Source: JAAYZQ01 sp034428935
GTDB taxonomy: Bacteria; Chloroflexota; Anaerolineae; JAAYZQ01
Reading direction: 5' to 3'
DNA length: 64,000 nt
Assembly (NCBI GenBank): GCA_034428935.1
Contig: DAOUHB010000097.1
Span: forward strand, 1-64,000
Part shown: positions 1 through 8,473 of the stretch, one piece after another
Layout: each line of letters starts with the position of its first letter
Position numbering within the stretch: position 1 is the stretch's first letter
Position numbers and translations under genes: made by a program
Notes under the pieces: model-generated
What the model saw: only the letters and a program-made list of their open reading frames with translations
What the model was told of the DNA's origin: nothing
The model's database searches: none

Positions 1-3000
1 ACCTGAAAGCCTGCCTGGCGAGTCATGGCCAGGCCGAGAAGGACGTAGGCGGTTTGCCCCGGCCGGCTGTCGTCGTCGCGCCACCAGCCCCAGCCGCCGT
101 CCTCGTGCTGGAAGCCATAGAGCCTCTGCAACCCCTTGTCCACCATGGCCGGCATCTCGGACTCCAGGCGCTGCCTGCCGACGCCAAGCCGTTCAAAGGC
201 CTGGGCCACCACGGCGTTGGGCAGCACGCGGCTCATAGTCTGCTCCACGCAGCCGTAGGGATAGTCCAGGAGATAGTCCAACCCGTCCAGCAGGGCGCCC
301 GCCACCGAGGGGGCGAGCTCCAGCTCCAGGCGCGCCAGGTCCGGCGGAGCATCGGCGGGCAGGGTCAGGGTGAGGGTCGCCGTGGGCGCTTCAGGCCCCA
401 GGCTGCCGGCCAGGGCGCTGACCTCGGGCAGGGCCAGGGGCAGGATGGGCAGCGACAGCTCCACGGCGTCGCGGCCTGCGACGCGGGCCCCACCGTAGGT
501 GGCCCTGGTCCGCAGCGAAAGGGTGGCCTCGCCGGGCGCGCCGGTCTGCAGGCTCCAGGCCGCGACGCCCGCTCCGCCGGCGGGCACGTGCACCACCTGC
601 TCCGGCCGGCCTTCCAGCGACAGCCCCATCGCGTCCAGCTCGACCGTGGCCGAAACGGGCCGCGCCGTGGCGTTGCGCACGGCCACGGTCATGGTAAAGG
701 CGTCGCCCTCGACCAGGAAGCGGGGAGCCGCCGGCAGAAGACTGATCTCCCGGGAGATGACCAGGTGGGCCGTCGCCTGGCCGATCTGGGTATCGGTGGT
801 CACAGCCCGGGCCATGGCCGACCACGTCGTGAGGTTGTCGGGCAGGGTCAGGGTCAGCTCCGCGCGCCCATCGGCCCCGGTGACGACGGCCGGTGCCCAG
901 TAGGCCGTGTCGAGGAATGCCCGCCGCGGCGCGTCTGCTCGCGCCGCCCCCTCTTCGGCCCCGCCCATGCCCCGCTCGGGATAGAGGGCGCGAAAGAGGC
1001 GCAAGGAGTCAAAAGTAGAGACGTTGTTGGGCCGCGGCCCGTAAAAGGCGGCAAAGGGGTCCGTCGCCCGGTCGCTGGCGAGGGCCGCGACGGCTTCGTC
1101 GACCACGGCCATGCTCACTTCGGCCACGGCCGGCCGGCCCCGGGCATCGGTCACCTGTACCTGGAAGGTCGCCTCCTCACCCGGGCCCGGGGCCGAGTCC
1201 TCGGCTGTCAGGGTGACGCTCAATTGGCCGCCGGCGGCCGGCACCAGGAGCTGGACCCCAGCGCTGTACAGCTCGGCCTCGCCCCGGCTGGCACCGGGCA
1301 AGGGGCCGGGCTGGGACAGGAAGTACTGGCTGATCTGCACATAGATGTTGGGCACGTGGGCCGCCTCGATGGGCACCGTCAGGACGTTGGTGCCGGCGGC
1401 GAGGGACAGCGGTCGTAGCTCGAGCACCTCGCCCCGCTCCAGGGTCAGCAGCGCGGGGCCGGGGGCCAGGGACTGGACCACCACCAGCGCCTCGTCGCCC
1501 ACCTGGTACTCCTCTCGGTCCGCGGCGACCGACAGGTACTCGGAGCTCTGCATCTCGCGGACGTGCCACGGTGCCTGCCCGCTGGCGTCGTACACCCACA
1601 GCGAGTCCTCGACCTGCACCCCGCCGGCGGGCTCCGCAAGGCGCACGCGGTAGGCGCCCTGTTCCGGGATGCGAATTGAGAAGATTGCCTGGCCCGTCTC
1701 GTCCGTGGGCGCGGTGGCGGTGCCGATCTCACGGTCGTCAAAATCGACGACGCTGGCCTGCAACTCCACGCCGGCCAGGGGCTCCCCGGCCAGGTCGGCC
1801 AGGCGGCCCGCAAACTGGATCTCTTGCCCGGGCTCGAAGAAGGCCGGCTCCAGCAACAGGGACAGCTCGTGTGGCGCGGGGTGGAGCGAGACCGTTGCAT
1901 AGCTGGTCACGCTCTGGCCGGCGTCGCCGGTAACAGTTGCCTCCAGAGCCAGGAGCAGGCGTCCCCCCGGCGGCTCGGCCAGCAGTTCCCCGGGCACCAG
2001 CGCCGTGGTCCACTGCCCGGCGGCGTCCGTGCGCCCCGTCCCGGCGGCGAATGCCTCAAAGAATCGGGGCAGGCCCTGTCCCTCGGTCCAGCTTTCCGGC
2101 CCGGCATAGCCCCGCAGCTCGACCTCGGCGCCGGCGACCGCCTGCCCCGAAAAAGTGCGGGCCGATACGGTCACGCTGATGGCCTCGCCCTGTCCGTACG
2201 CGGCGTGGGGTGTGGCGACGACGACCTCGTACTCGGGCTTGCGGTACTCCTGCACCTCGATGGGCAGGCTGGCGGCCGTGCCGCCGGCCTCCAGCTCGAG
2301 CCGCCAGGTACCCAGGGCGGGCTCGTCGGCCAGCCGGAACTCGCCGTGCACCGTGCTGAATTGGGTGGGCGTCAGCACCTGGCTTGCCACCAGGTTCCCC
2401 CTGGCGTCGCGCAGCCCCACCTCCACGGGCAGGTCCGGCCCGGGCAGGGTCAGGCTGATGCCCTCGCCCGCGCGGATGATGGCCTTGAAAAAGACGGTCT
2501 GGCCCGGGCGGTAGATGGGCCGATCGGTGTAGGCATAGACTGTGTGCTGGGACCGGCGAGGCGGCGGCACGCCCCACGACCACCATCCGGCGGCGCTCCA
2601 TTCGTCGTCCATGCCGGCTACCGTCCGGTCGCCCTCCTTGTCCGACAGGACCCAGAGCGCCCCCGGATCCGGCCCCGGCTCAAAGGTCGCCAGGCCGTCC
2701 TCGCCGGTCACCGCCGTGCCCAGCAGCGCGCCCTGGGCGTCGTACAGCGATAGGGTGGCGCTCACCACGGGCGCCCCGCCCTGGATCTCGGTGTCCCAGG
2801 CCAGGATCTGGGCCGTGCCCTGCCCAGCGGCCTCCGCCGGGCCGGCCAGGGCCCGCTTGAGGGCCAGGCTGTGGCCGGTGAGGACTACCAGGAGCTGCGA
2901 GGCCTCCTCGGCGGGGGGCTCGGCGGACAGCAGGTACAGGCCGGCCGGCAGCTCGGCGGGCAGGTGGGCCTGCGCCAGTCGCCAGTCATTTCCCGCCTCG

Positions 3001-4853
3001 TCGCCGTCGAGGGGCAGAAGGGGGCCGTGCCACTGCAGGGTGGGGGTCAGCTCGGCCGTGTCCAGCACGCGCGCCCGGCTGGCGTCCTCGTCCCAGAAGC
3101 CCGGGTGGTACAGCTCCAGGAGCTGGGTCTCGGTGATGGCGTGCAGGCGAAAATCGGCCACGTCGGCGCCCCGGACGGCGAGCTGCACCGCCCGGTCGCC
3201 GCCGGCGCCCACCACCTGCAGGTTGGGGCCGGAGCCGAACCGCACCTCGGCCTGGCCCGTGGCAAAGGCCCAGCTCTGCGCCCGGCCCAGGTCCTGCCTC
3301 CTGCCCGCCGCCCGCGCCGCGCCCGAGAGGCTGACGCGATAGCGGCTGCCGGGCAGCCAGCCCGGTTTCGGCTGGAAGGTCAGGGTGAGATCGCCGTCGG
3401 ACCAGGCCAGATCGCCGGGGGTGTCGGGCACGATGGTCAGGGCCCGCTGCACGCTGGCGCGGTCCATGGGAAGGGCAAAGCGCAGCACGAGGGGCTGGGC
3501 CAGGCTGAGGACCTCGCCGGCCGGGACGCTGGCCTCCGCCAGCAACGGCTCGCTACGAAAGGTCCACGAGAGCGTCTCGACCAGGGCCGCGCCGCTCGCG
3601 TCGCGCACCGCGGCGTCCAGGTGCACCTCGTACGCCGTGTCGCCCCGCCAGCCGTCCCGCGGCGTGAAGACAAGGGTGTCGCCCTCCCAGGCAATCTCGC
3701 CCTCCACCGCCGGCGTGAAGCCCAGGCCGGCCGCCACCGAATCCCGGTCCATGGGCCGCGTGAACGACAGCCGCAGGGGCCTGTCCAGGGCGACGGCCTC
3801 CGCGTCCGGCCCCGGATCGGGGATACCCGTCATTCTGTCGGTATCGAATGGCCGCGCCACTGCCTCGTCCAGGGTGAAACCCAGGGCATCCTGGACGCCG
3901 GCCTCCAGGCTCCAGCGGTAAGAGGAGAGGGGCTTGAGGGCGCCGCCAGGTCGAAACACCAGTGTCGTGCCGCCGTTCTCCCACGAGACCTCGCCCTCCA
4001 CGGGCGTGCCGTCGGCCTCGGCCAGGCCAAAGCGGGCCTCCACGGTCTCGGCCAGGGGCGGCCGGTTAAAGGTGATGCGCACCGGCGTCCATAGGTCGGA
4101 GACGACTTTTTCCGGGGCGGGCCGGGCGTCCACGATCAGGAGTGGTGGGGCCGTGCGGAACTGCCAGCGGGGGCCGGGGCGCGGCGCCGGGTCACCTTCC
4201 AGGTAGACCTGTCCCAGGCTGGCGCTGTAGGCGCGGTCGGCCTCCAGCGGAGCGGAGGGCGTGAACGACCAGGTGCCCTCCCGGCAATCGACGGTGCCCG
4301 CCACTGCCGGAGAAAGGACAAAGGACTGCGACGTGGCGTCGCAGTCCAGGTCATAGTTAAACTGGGCCTCCAGCGAGGGCAGCGGGCCCAGGCCGCCCGT
4401 CCCTGGCGCGGGGCTGGCGCCGTCCAGGAGCGGGGGCAGGGCAAAGCCCCATTCCACCGCGTTGCGCGTCGTGCGGGGCACGAGCCCGCCGCGGGCGCCG
4501 TCGGCCAGGCGAGCGCGGTAGCGCATGCCGGGCTCAAAGCCAGCTCCCGAGGGTTGGAAGACGACCTGTGTGTGGTCCTCGTTCCAGGCAAATGTGCCCG
4601 CCACGGCGGGTGCCAGGGCAAAGCTCGATTCCACCGATGCCCGATCCATGGGCTGGTCAAAGGTGAGGGTGATGGGTGTCGTGGGGTGGAAGGCAAACCC
4701 GGGCTGGGGTTCCAGCCCGGTGAGCCGCGGCTCGTAAGCCGGCAGCTCCCCGGTCATGAACAGGCCGGCGGCCAGGGCAGCAAACACCAGGCACGCGACC
4801 AGGAGAAACAGGGCCAGAAAGGCCAGCAGGTGACATCCCCGTCGTGTCCTCAT
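1..4853 (-). CDS. Bacterial alpha-2-macroglobulin with thioester, C-terminus beyond window
   Basis: An open frame runs without a stop from ATG 4853 off the left edge (about 1617 codons seen). Bacterial alpha-2-macroglobulins are envelope protease traps that snare an attacking protease through an internal thioester. Seen here: a hydrophobic N-terminal segment containing LVAC, which could be a lipobox although hydrophobic residues continue after it. About five tandem Big_5-like Ig domains follow (roughly residues 45-540), with repeated PxxLxFxxPMDRxSV signatures. The MG2 hallmark TDRPIYRPGQTVFFK is near residue 780 and the thioester motif PYGCVEQ has its Cys near residue 1535. The frame is the same at the start, the MG2 motif and the thioester. 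A Shine-Dalgarno run GGGGAGAGGAG precedes the ATG. It lies 40 bp downstream of the 4894-5880 gene and is probably cotranscribed. Family assignment is firm; lipoprotein versus membrane anchor is undecided. Confidence 0.93.
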   Translation of the reverse strand, partial: MRTRRGCHLLAFLALFLLVACLVFAALAAGLFMTGELPAYEPRLTGLEPQPGFAFHPTTPITLTFDQPMDRASVESSFALAPAVAGTFAWNEDHTQVVFQPSGAGFEPGMRYRARLADGARGGLVPRTTRNAVEWGFALPPLLDGASPAPGTGGLGPLPSLEAQFNYDLDCDATSQSFVLSPAVAGTVDCREGTWSFTPSAPLEADRAYSASLGQVYLEGDPAPRPGPRWQFRTAPPLLIVDARPAPEKVVSDLWTPVRITFNRPPLAETVEARFGLAEADGTPVEGEVSWENGGTTLVFRPGGALKPLSSYRWSLEAGVQDALGFTLDEAVARPFDTDRMTGIPDPGPDAEAVALDRPLRLSFTRPMDRDSVAAGLGFTPAVEGEIAWEGDTLVFTPRDGWRGDTAYEVHLDAAVRDASGAALVETLSWTFRSEPLLAEASVPAGEVLSLAQPLVLRFALPMDRASVQRALTIVPDTPGDLAWSDGDLTLTFQPKPGWLPGSRYRVSLSGAARAAGRRQDLGRAQSWAFATGQAEVRFGSGPNLQVVGAGGDRAVQLAVRGADVADFRLHAITETQLLELYHPGFWDEDASRARVLDTAELTPTLQWHGPLLPLDGDEAGNDWRLAQAHLPAELPAGLYLLSAEPPAEEASQLLVVLTGHSLALKRALAGPAEAAGQGTAQILAWDTEIQGGAPVVSATLSLYDAQGALLGTAVTGEDGLATFEPGPDPGALWVLSDKEGDRTVAGMDDEWSAAGWWSWGVPPPRRSQHTVYAYTDRPIYRPGQTVFFKAIIRAGEGISLTLPGPDLPVEVGLRDARGNLVASQVLTPTQFSTVHGEFRLADEPALGTWRLELEAGGTAASLPIEVQEYRKPEYEVVVATPHAAYGQGEAISVTVSARTFSGQAVAGAEVELRGYAGPESWTEGQGLPRFFEAFAAGTGRTDAAGQWTTALVPGELLAEPPGGRLLLALEATVTGDAGQSVTSYATVSLHPAPHELSLLLEPAFFEPGQEIQFAGRLADLAGEPLAGVELQASVVDFDDREIGTATAPTDETGQAIFSIRIPEQGAYRVRLAEPAGGVQVEDSLWVYDASGQAPWHVREMQSSEYLSVAADREEYQVGDEALVVVQSLAPGPALLTLERGEVLELRPLSLAAGTNVLTVPIEAAHVPNIYVQISQYFLSQPGPLPGASRGEAELYSAGVQLLVPAAGGQLSVTLTAEDSAPGPGEEATFQVQVTDARGRPAVAEVSMAVVDEAVAALASDRATDPFAAFYGPRPNNVSTFDSLRLFRALYPERGMGGAEEGAARADAPRRAFLDTAYWAPAVVTGADGRAELTLTLPDNLTTWSAMARAVTTDTQIGQATAHLVISREISLLPAAPRFLVEGDAFTMTVAVRNATARPVSATVELDAMGLSLEGRPEQVVHVPAGGAGVAAWSLQTGAPGEATLSLRTRATYGGARVAGRDAVELSLPILPLALPEVSALAGSLGPEAPTATLTLTLPADAPPDLARLELELAPSVAGALLDGLDYLLDYPYGCVEQTMSRVLPNAVVAQAFERLGVGRQRLESEMPAMVDKGLQRLYGFQHEDGGWGWWRDDDSRPGQTAYVLLGLAMTRQAGFQ

Positions 4854-4893
4854 CCCTTGTCTCCTCTCCCCTTAGGCCAGATGCTTTGGCCGG

Positions 4894-5880
4894 CTACATC
4901 TTGATGCACCCCTCGATGTGACTGGTATTGGCCACCTCGCTGGCGACGTCCACCAGGGGCACGGGCCGGTCGGGCCAGCCCGTGGCCGCGAGGCACGCCA
5001 CTCCGTCCCGCTGCGGGCACGAGCGGCATTGGTTGTGAACCCAGAGGATGGCGCGGCTGAGGCGCGAGTAGGCCAGGGCCGCATCCTGTTCCTCAACGTC
5101 GTCGGCGTGGAGCAGCTCCACGGTGCCCATCTGGGCGAGCATGTGGGCCAACTGGCCCTGGGCAAAGAGGGCCTCCGCCGGCCCGCTTTCCTCGCCGCTC
5201 GAGGCCGGGCCCTCGGGCAACCCCTCCCATTGCTCCAGCACCTGGTCATAGAGCTCCGGATCGTCAAACTCCAGGGGCAGGGGCAGGCCTTCCGCCCTTT
5301 TCGGCCAGCGCATGAGGGTCAGGGCGATCATCATGCTAAAGCCGGTCATGGCCGGGGGCAGGTCGGGGTCCAGGAACATGTCCGCCACGTCTTCGTCTTC
5401 CTCGATGTCAAGAGGCGACAGGATCTGGCGATGGACGCTGGCCCAGACCCGTACCGCGGCCCTGGCCGATTCCGGCAGCTCCTTGAGTATCTCCAGGATG
5501 ATCTGGGCCATCTTGATCAGCTTGCGGCTGCCCACGCGCCGGCCTGAGGGCTCGAGGGGCAGGTGGGCTTGCAGCACGCTCTCCATGAAGCCCAGGGGGT
5601 CTTCCAGTAGCTCGGTGGGCACGCCGGGCAAGTTCATCAAGTTGTCCAGGCGGCCGGCCAGTTGGGCGACCAGGGCCATATCCGACGTCTCGGTCAGTTG
5701 CAGCACCAGGGGCCACCAATCATCGGGATCGAGGTAGCCCAGGTGATAATCTTCATAGGATTCGGGCAGATAGTCGTTGTCGCTCAGGAAAAAACGCTCT
5801 GCCAGCTCGTCGCAGATCTCGTATAGCTGCTCTTCCTCGTCGTCCCAATCCTCTTTGTCTGCGAACCACCAATCTTCCAT
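4894..5880 (-). CDS. Hypothetical acidic protein with C-terminal cysteine motif
   Basis: 328 residues starting MEDWWFADKED at ATG 5880, preceded by GGAGG (5886-5890). The open frame extends further upstream to 6069, but the promoter at 5947-5975 lies inside that extension, so I chose the internal ATG. The N-terminal third is very acidic and aromatic, the middle looks helical, and the C-terminus carries four cysteines (C285-x2-C288-x7-C296-x28-C325) that could bind zinc or an iron-sulfur cluster. No signal peptide or membrane segment is visible. I do not recognise the family. It is the first gene of the unit that leads into the alpha-2-macroglobulin gene, 40 bp downstream; a functional link is inference from position only. 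Confidence 0.75.
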   Translation of the reverse strand: MEDWWFADKEDWDDEEEQLYEICDELAERFFLSDNDYLPESYEDYHLGYLDPDDWWPLVLQLTETSDMALVAQLAGRLDNLMNLPGVPTELLEDPLGFMESVLQAHLPLEPSGRRVGSRKLIKMAQIILEILKELPESARAAVRVWASVHRQILSPLDIEEDEDVADMFLDPDLPPAMTGFSMMIALTLMRWPKRAEGLPLPLEFDDPELYDQVLEQWEGLPEGPASSGEESGPAEALFAQGQLAHMLAQMGTVELLHADDVEEQDAALAYSRLSRAILWVHNQCRSCPQRDGVACLAATGWPDRPVPLVDVASEVANTSHIEGCIKM

Positions 5881-5946
5881 TCTATGCCTCCAAACTGCCC
5901 GGCGTGCGACGCACCCGGGCAGCGACTGGTCCCATAGGGTGACGTC

Positions 5947-5975
5947 ATTATAGCACAGGCGTGCGGTGGGCACAA
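5947..5975 (-). promoter_or_regulatory. Sigma70-type promoter for 5880-1 unit
   Basis: On the minus strand, TATAAT (5947-5952) is preceded by TG one base upstream (extended -10). A weak TTGTGC (5970-5975) stands 17 bp away. It would give a leader of about 60 nt before ATG 5880. Confidence 0.65.
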
Positions 5976-6018
5976 CCACGGATCGGCCGCGGAAAGGTCC
6001 GTCGGCGTGCGCCGGCAG

Positions 6019-6047
6019 TTGACGCCTGCGCGGCCCTGTGTTATACT
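6019..6047 (+). promoter_or_regulatory. Sigma70-type promoter for SCP2 gene
   Basis: TTGACG (6019-6024), 17 bp spacer, TATACT (6042-6047). It is divergent from the 5947-5975 promoter with about 45 bp between the two -35 boxes, and gives a short leader to ATG 6083. Confidence 0.75.
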
Positions 6048-6082
6048 CGGTCAGCACCACCGAAACCACAGGAGGAAGTGCA

Positions 6083-6406
6083 ATGACAGTTCAGGCACAG
6101 GACATCATCAACGCCATGCCGGGCGCTTTTCTTCCCGCCAGGGCTGGCAACACCAAGGCCCTCGTCCAGTTGGACCTGACGGGCGAGGATGGCGGCCAGT
6201 GGGTCATTGACGTCGCAAATGGGCAGTGCCAGGTGCGCCAGGAGATGGCGTCCAAGCCCGACGTCACGGTGACGATGGACGGCGACGATTTTGTGGCGCT
6301 GTATCGAAACGAGCTCAACCCGGTGCAAGCCTTCATGGGCGGCAAGATCAAGGTGGCAGGCAACGTCGGGCTGGTCATGCAGTTGATGAACTGGTTCGAA
6401 CGCTAA
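6083..6406 (+). CDS. SCP2 sterol-binding domain protein
   Basis: 107 residues forming a single stand-alone SCP-2 domain, a small hydrophobic-pocket fold that binds lipids or acyl-CoA-like ligands. Typical features seen: the strand pattern LVQLDLTGEDGGQWVIDV, then KPDVTVTMDGDDFVAL, and the terminal segment FMGGKIKVAGNVGLVMQL. ATG 6083 is chosen over the longer open frame because a strong AGGAGGAA (6070-6077) precedes it and a promoter lies just upstream. No signal peptide is present, so it is cytoplasmic. It is monocistronic: its own promoter precedes it and a perfect hairpin terminator follows at 6446. The physiological ligand is unknown. Confidence 0.9.
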   Translation: MTVQAQDIINAMPGAFLPARAGNTKALVQLDLTGEDGGQWVIDVANGQCQVRQEMASKPDVTVTMDGDDFVALYRNELNPVQAFMGGKIKVAGNVGLVMQLMNWFER

Positions 6407-6436
6407 AGACATCTGTTCCCGGCCGAGAACCGCGAG

Positions 6437-6475
6437 AAAAAAACTGGGAACTGCCGGAAGGCAGTTCCCCATTTT
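6437..6475 (+). terminator. Intrinsic terminator after SCP2 gene
   Basis: A perfect 10-bp stem, GGGAACTGCC / GGCAGTTCCC (6446-6455 / 6460-6469), has a GGAA loop, an A-run upstream (6437-6443) and a short T-rich tail (CATTTT). The flanks allow weak termination in both directions. Confidence 0.8.
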
Positions 6476-6938
6476 AGTGCCCCCAAAAACACCGAGAGCT
6501 AAGGGCGGCCCAACCCCTAGCTCTCTGTCAAAAGGAGGAGAAGAATTTGATTGGTGGCATGGCCCATATTGACCTGGTGCTTTGGCGCCGCCCTTGCGAC
6601 GCTCTACCCAGGATGACGCTCGCCCGCCATGAACCATGCCATTGCTCGAGGGTATAATACCACACCGCCCAGTAGCGTGCTGGACGCAAACTATACGGAA
6701 ACCCTACGCTTCCATGAGTTTTGAACACCAGGGATAGATATTGTGGTGCCCCGTGCCGGCTTCCCGCCGGCCCGCAATGACCGCGGGTGGAACTCCAGGA
6801 AAAGGGGTCCCGCCCCTTCTTGCATTTCCGGGCAGGTTGGGGTAGAATGCATACCTGCCGGGCGGTCCATTCGTTCAAACCCAGGTGGGGGTGTGCCTAC
6901 ACATAGAGAGCGAGCCAACGGCGACGAAAGGAGAGATG
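6476..6938. other. Gene-poor interval with hairpin, possible leader ORF and promoter elements
   Basis: No convincing gene in this 463-bp stretch. It holds an inverted repeat GAGAGCTA...TAGCTCTC (6494-6501 / 6518-6525), then a strong AGGAGG (6533-6538) in front of a 36-codon frame starting TTG 6547 and ending at 6657. A TATAAT at 6653-6658 has only a poor -35. The promoter of the next gene is at 6820-6848. The middle part (about 6660-6815) shows nothing I recognise. Confidence 0.4.
6820..6848 (+). promoter_or_regulatory. Probable promoter for 6939 operon
   Basis: TTGCAT (6820-6825), 17 bp, TAGAAT (6843-6848). The -35 is weak and the -10 good. The expected leader is about 85 nt to ATG 6939. 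Confidence 0.5.
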
Positions 6939-7541
6939 ATGACAGACTCGATCATAGCAATTCGCCTCACCCGTAACCTGCGCTACAAACTCACCTACCT
7001 GAAGATCTTTGAGACGTATCTGGAGTCGCACCCGGGCCCCGAGGTTTCGGCTCTTTTACGAGATTTGATACAGGCGCAGCAGTCGGCCATCGGCCCCCTT
7101 TCGCGCTATCTTCGGCGCCTGGAGGTCCCGGTCCAGGACCTGGAACTGGATCAGAAGCTACTCAGCCACGCGTTCAGCCGCGCTGACCTTCGCTCCAGAC
7201 TGCGCTTTATTCACGATGGGTTGCGCCGTGCCACCGCCTGGTACCGTACCCAGTTGGTCGACCGGCAGATGGTGGCCGACCCCGAGCTGGAAGCGTTGCT
7301 TTTCGAGTTGGGCGAGATCGATGCCGCAAAGCTGTGGCAGACAGAAGCCAGGATGAGCATGATGCGCATTCCCCTGAGCGCCAAGGACAGAGAATGGTCG
7401 GAGCAGCAGCGGGTGGCACCCGAGGACGAGGAGGAATGGCGCCCCAAGCTCGTTGACGATCTCGGCCGGCCGGCGTGGGGAGGGAAGCAGTCCCCCGAGT
7501 GGCCGCGGCCGGGCAGATATCGCCGGGGAGAGCCGCGCTAG
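6939..7541 (+). CDS. Helical protein of unknown function
   Basis: 200 residues from the second of two adjacent ATGs; AAAGGAGA at 6927-6934 is too close to the first. The first 150 residues look all-helical, with heptad-like stretches (LTYLKIFETYLE; LLRDLIQAQQSAIGPLSRYL) and a late segment LEALLFELGEIDAAKLW. This recalls ferritin-like bundles, but I cannot pick out a convincing metal-ligand set. The C-terminal tail (about residue 155 onward) is charged, proline/glycine/arginine rich and probably disordered. There is no signal peptide. It sits 45 bp upstream of the hydroxyacyl-CoA dehydrogenase gene, same strand, probably in one transcript. Function unknown. Confidence 0.7.
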   Translation: MTDSIIAIRLTRNLRYKLTYLKIFETYLESHPGPEVSALLRDLIQAQQSAIGPLSRYLRRLEVPVQDLELDQKLLSHAFSRADLRSRLRFIHDGLRRATAWYRTQLVDRQMVADPELEALLFELGEIDAAKLWQTEARMSMMRIPLSAKDREWSEQQRVAPEDEEEWRPKLVDDLGRPAWGGKQSPEWPRPGRYRRGEPR

Positions 7542-7586
7542 GCTCGCCCGCCAAGCACTACCGCCGAGGAGAAAGGAGTATCTCAG

Positions 7587-8438
7587 GTGGAGATCAAGAC
7601 TGTCGGTGTCATTGGCTGTGGACTGATGGGCGCGGGCATCGTAGAAGTATGCGCCAGGGCGGCCTACGACGTGGTGGTCCTGGAGGTGAACCAGGACCTC
7701 TTGGACCGGGGACTGGGCCGCATCAGGAGCTCGCTGGAAAAGGCAGTTGCCCGGGGCAAGGCCACCCGGGAAGAGGCGGATCAAACCCTGGGCCGCATTC
7801 GCGGCACCCTGGACCTGGCAGATTTTGGGGCGTGCGACCTGGTGGTCGAGGCCGCCGTCGAGAACATGGAGGTCAAGAAACAACTCTTTGCCGCCCTGGA
7901 CGCGGTCGTGCCTTCCCACGCCATCCTGGCGAGCAATACCTCGTCGTTGTGCATCACCGAGATGGCCAGCGCCACGAAACGCGGCGATAAGGTCCTGGGC
8001 ATCCACTTCTTTAACCCCGTGCCGGTCATGCCCCTCATCGAGTTCGTGCGCACCATCCTGACCAGCGACGAGACGATGCAGACAGCGCGAGAGTTTGGCG
8101 CTTCGTTGGGCAAGACGATGGTCACGGCCAAGGACACGCCGGGTTTCATCGTCAATCGCCTGCTCATCCCCTACATCCTGGACGCCGTCCGCGTATACGA
8201 GAACGGGCTGGCGACGCGAGAGGACATTGACACGGCCATCAAGCTGGGCCTGAACCACCCCATGGGCCCGCTGACGCTCCTGGATTTCGTCGGGCTGGAT
8301 ACGACGCTATTCATCGCCGACGCGATGTTCGAAGAGTACAAGGACGAGCGCTACGCGGCGCCGCCCCTGCTGCGCCGCATGGTCCTCGCCGGCCAATTGG
8401 GGCGCAAAAGCGGCAAGGGATTCTACGACTACAAGTGA
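7587..8438 (+). CDS. hbd: 3-hydroxybutyryl-CoA / 3-hydroxyacyl-CoA dehydrogenase
   Basis: 283 residues, the usual length of single-domain-pair HCDH enzymes (NAD-dependent oxidation or reduction of 3-hydroxyacyl-CoA to 3-oxoacyl-CoA). Seen: an N-terminal Rossmann signature GVIGCGLMGAGI, an acid residue closing the second strand (VVVLEVN), the conserved SNTSSL segment, the active-site stretch LGIHFFNPVPVM with catalytic His, and the C-terminal helical domain beginning near PGFIVNRLLIPY and ending GRKSGKGFYDYK. Start is GTG 7587 with AAAGGAG (7572-7578) upstream. It could serve butyrate/crotonate metabolism or fatty-acid beta-oxidation; no crotonase or thiolase lies nearby to decide. Enzyme class is firm, physiological direction is not. 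Confidence 0.93.
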   Translation: MEIKTVGVIGCGLMGAGIVEVCARAAYDVVVLEVNQDLLDRGLGRIRSSLEKAVARGKATREEADQTLGRIRGTLDLADFGACDLVVEAAVENMEVKKQLFAALDAVVPSHAILASNTSSLCITEMASATKRGDKVLGIHFFNPVPVMPLIEFVRTILTSDETMQTAREFGASLGKTMVTAKDTPGFIVNRLLIPYILDAVRVYENGLATREDIDTAIKLGLNHPMGPLTLLDFVGLDTTLFIADAMFEEYKDERYAAPPLLRRMVLAGQLGRKSGKGFYDYK

Positions 8439-8473
8439 GGCGCGGGGGAACCCCGCCGCCCATCCATCGCAGC

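Noticed and set aside
54..1418. 454-codon open frame on the plus strand
   Set aside because: Antisense shadow of the alpha-2-macroglobulin gene; composition is Gly/Arg/His/Gln-rich and no family is recognisable, while the minus frame holds the thioester motif.
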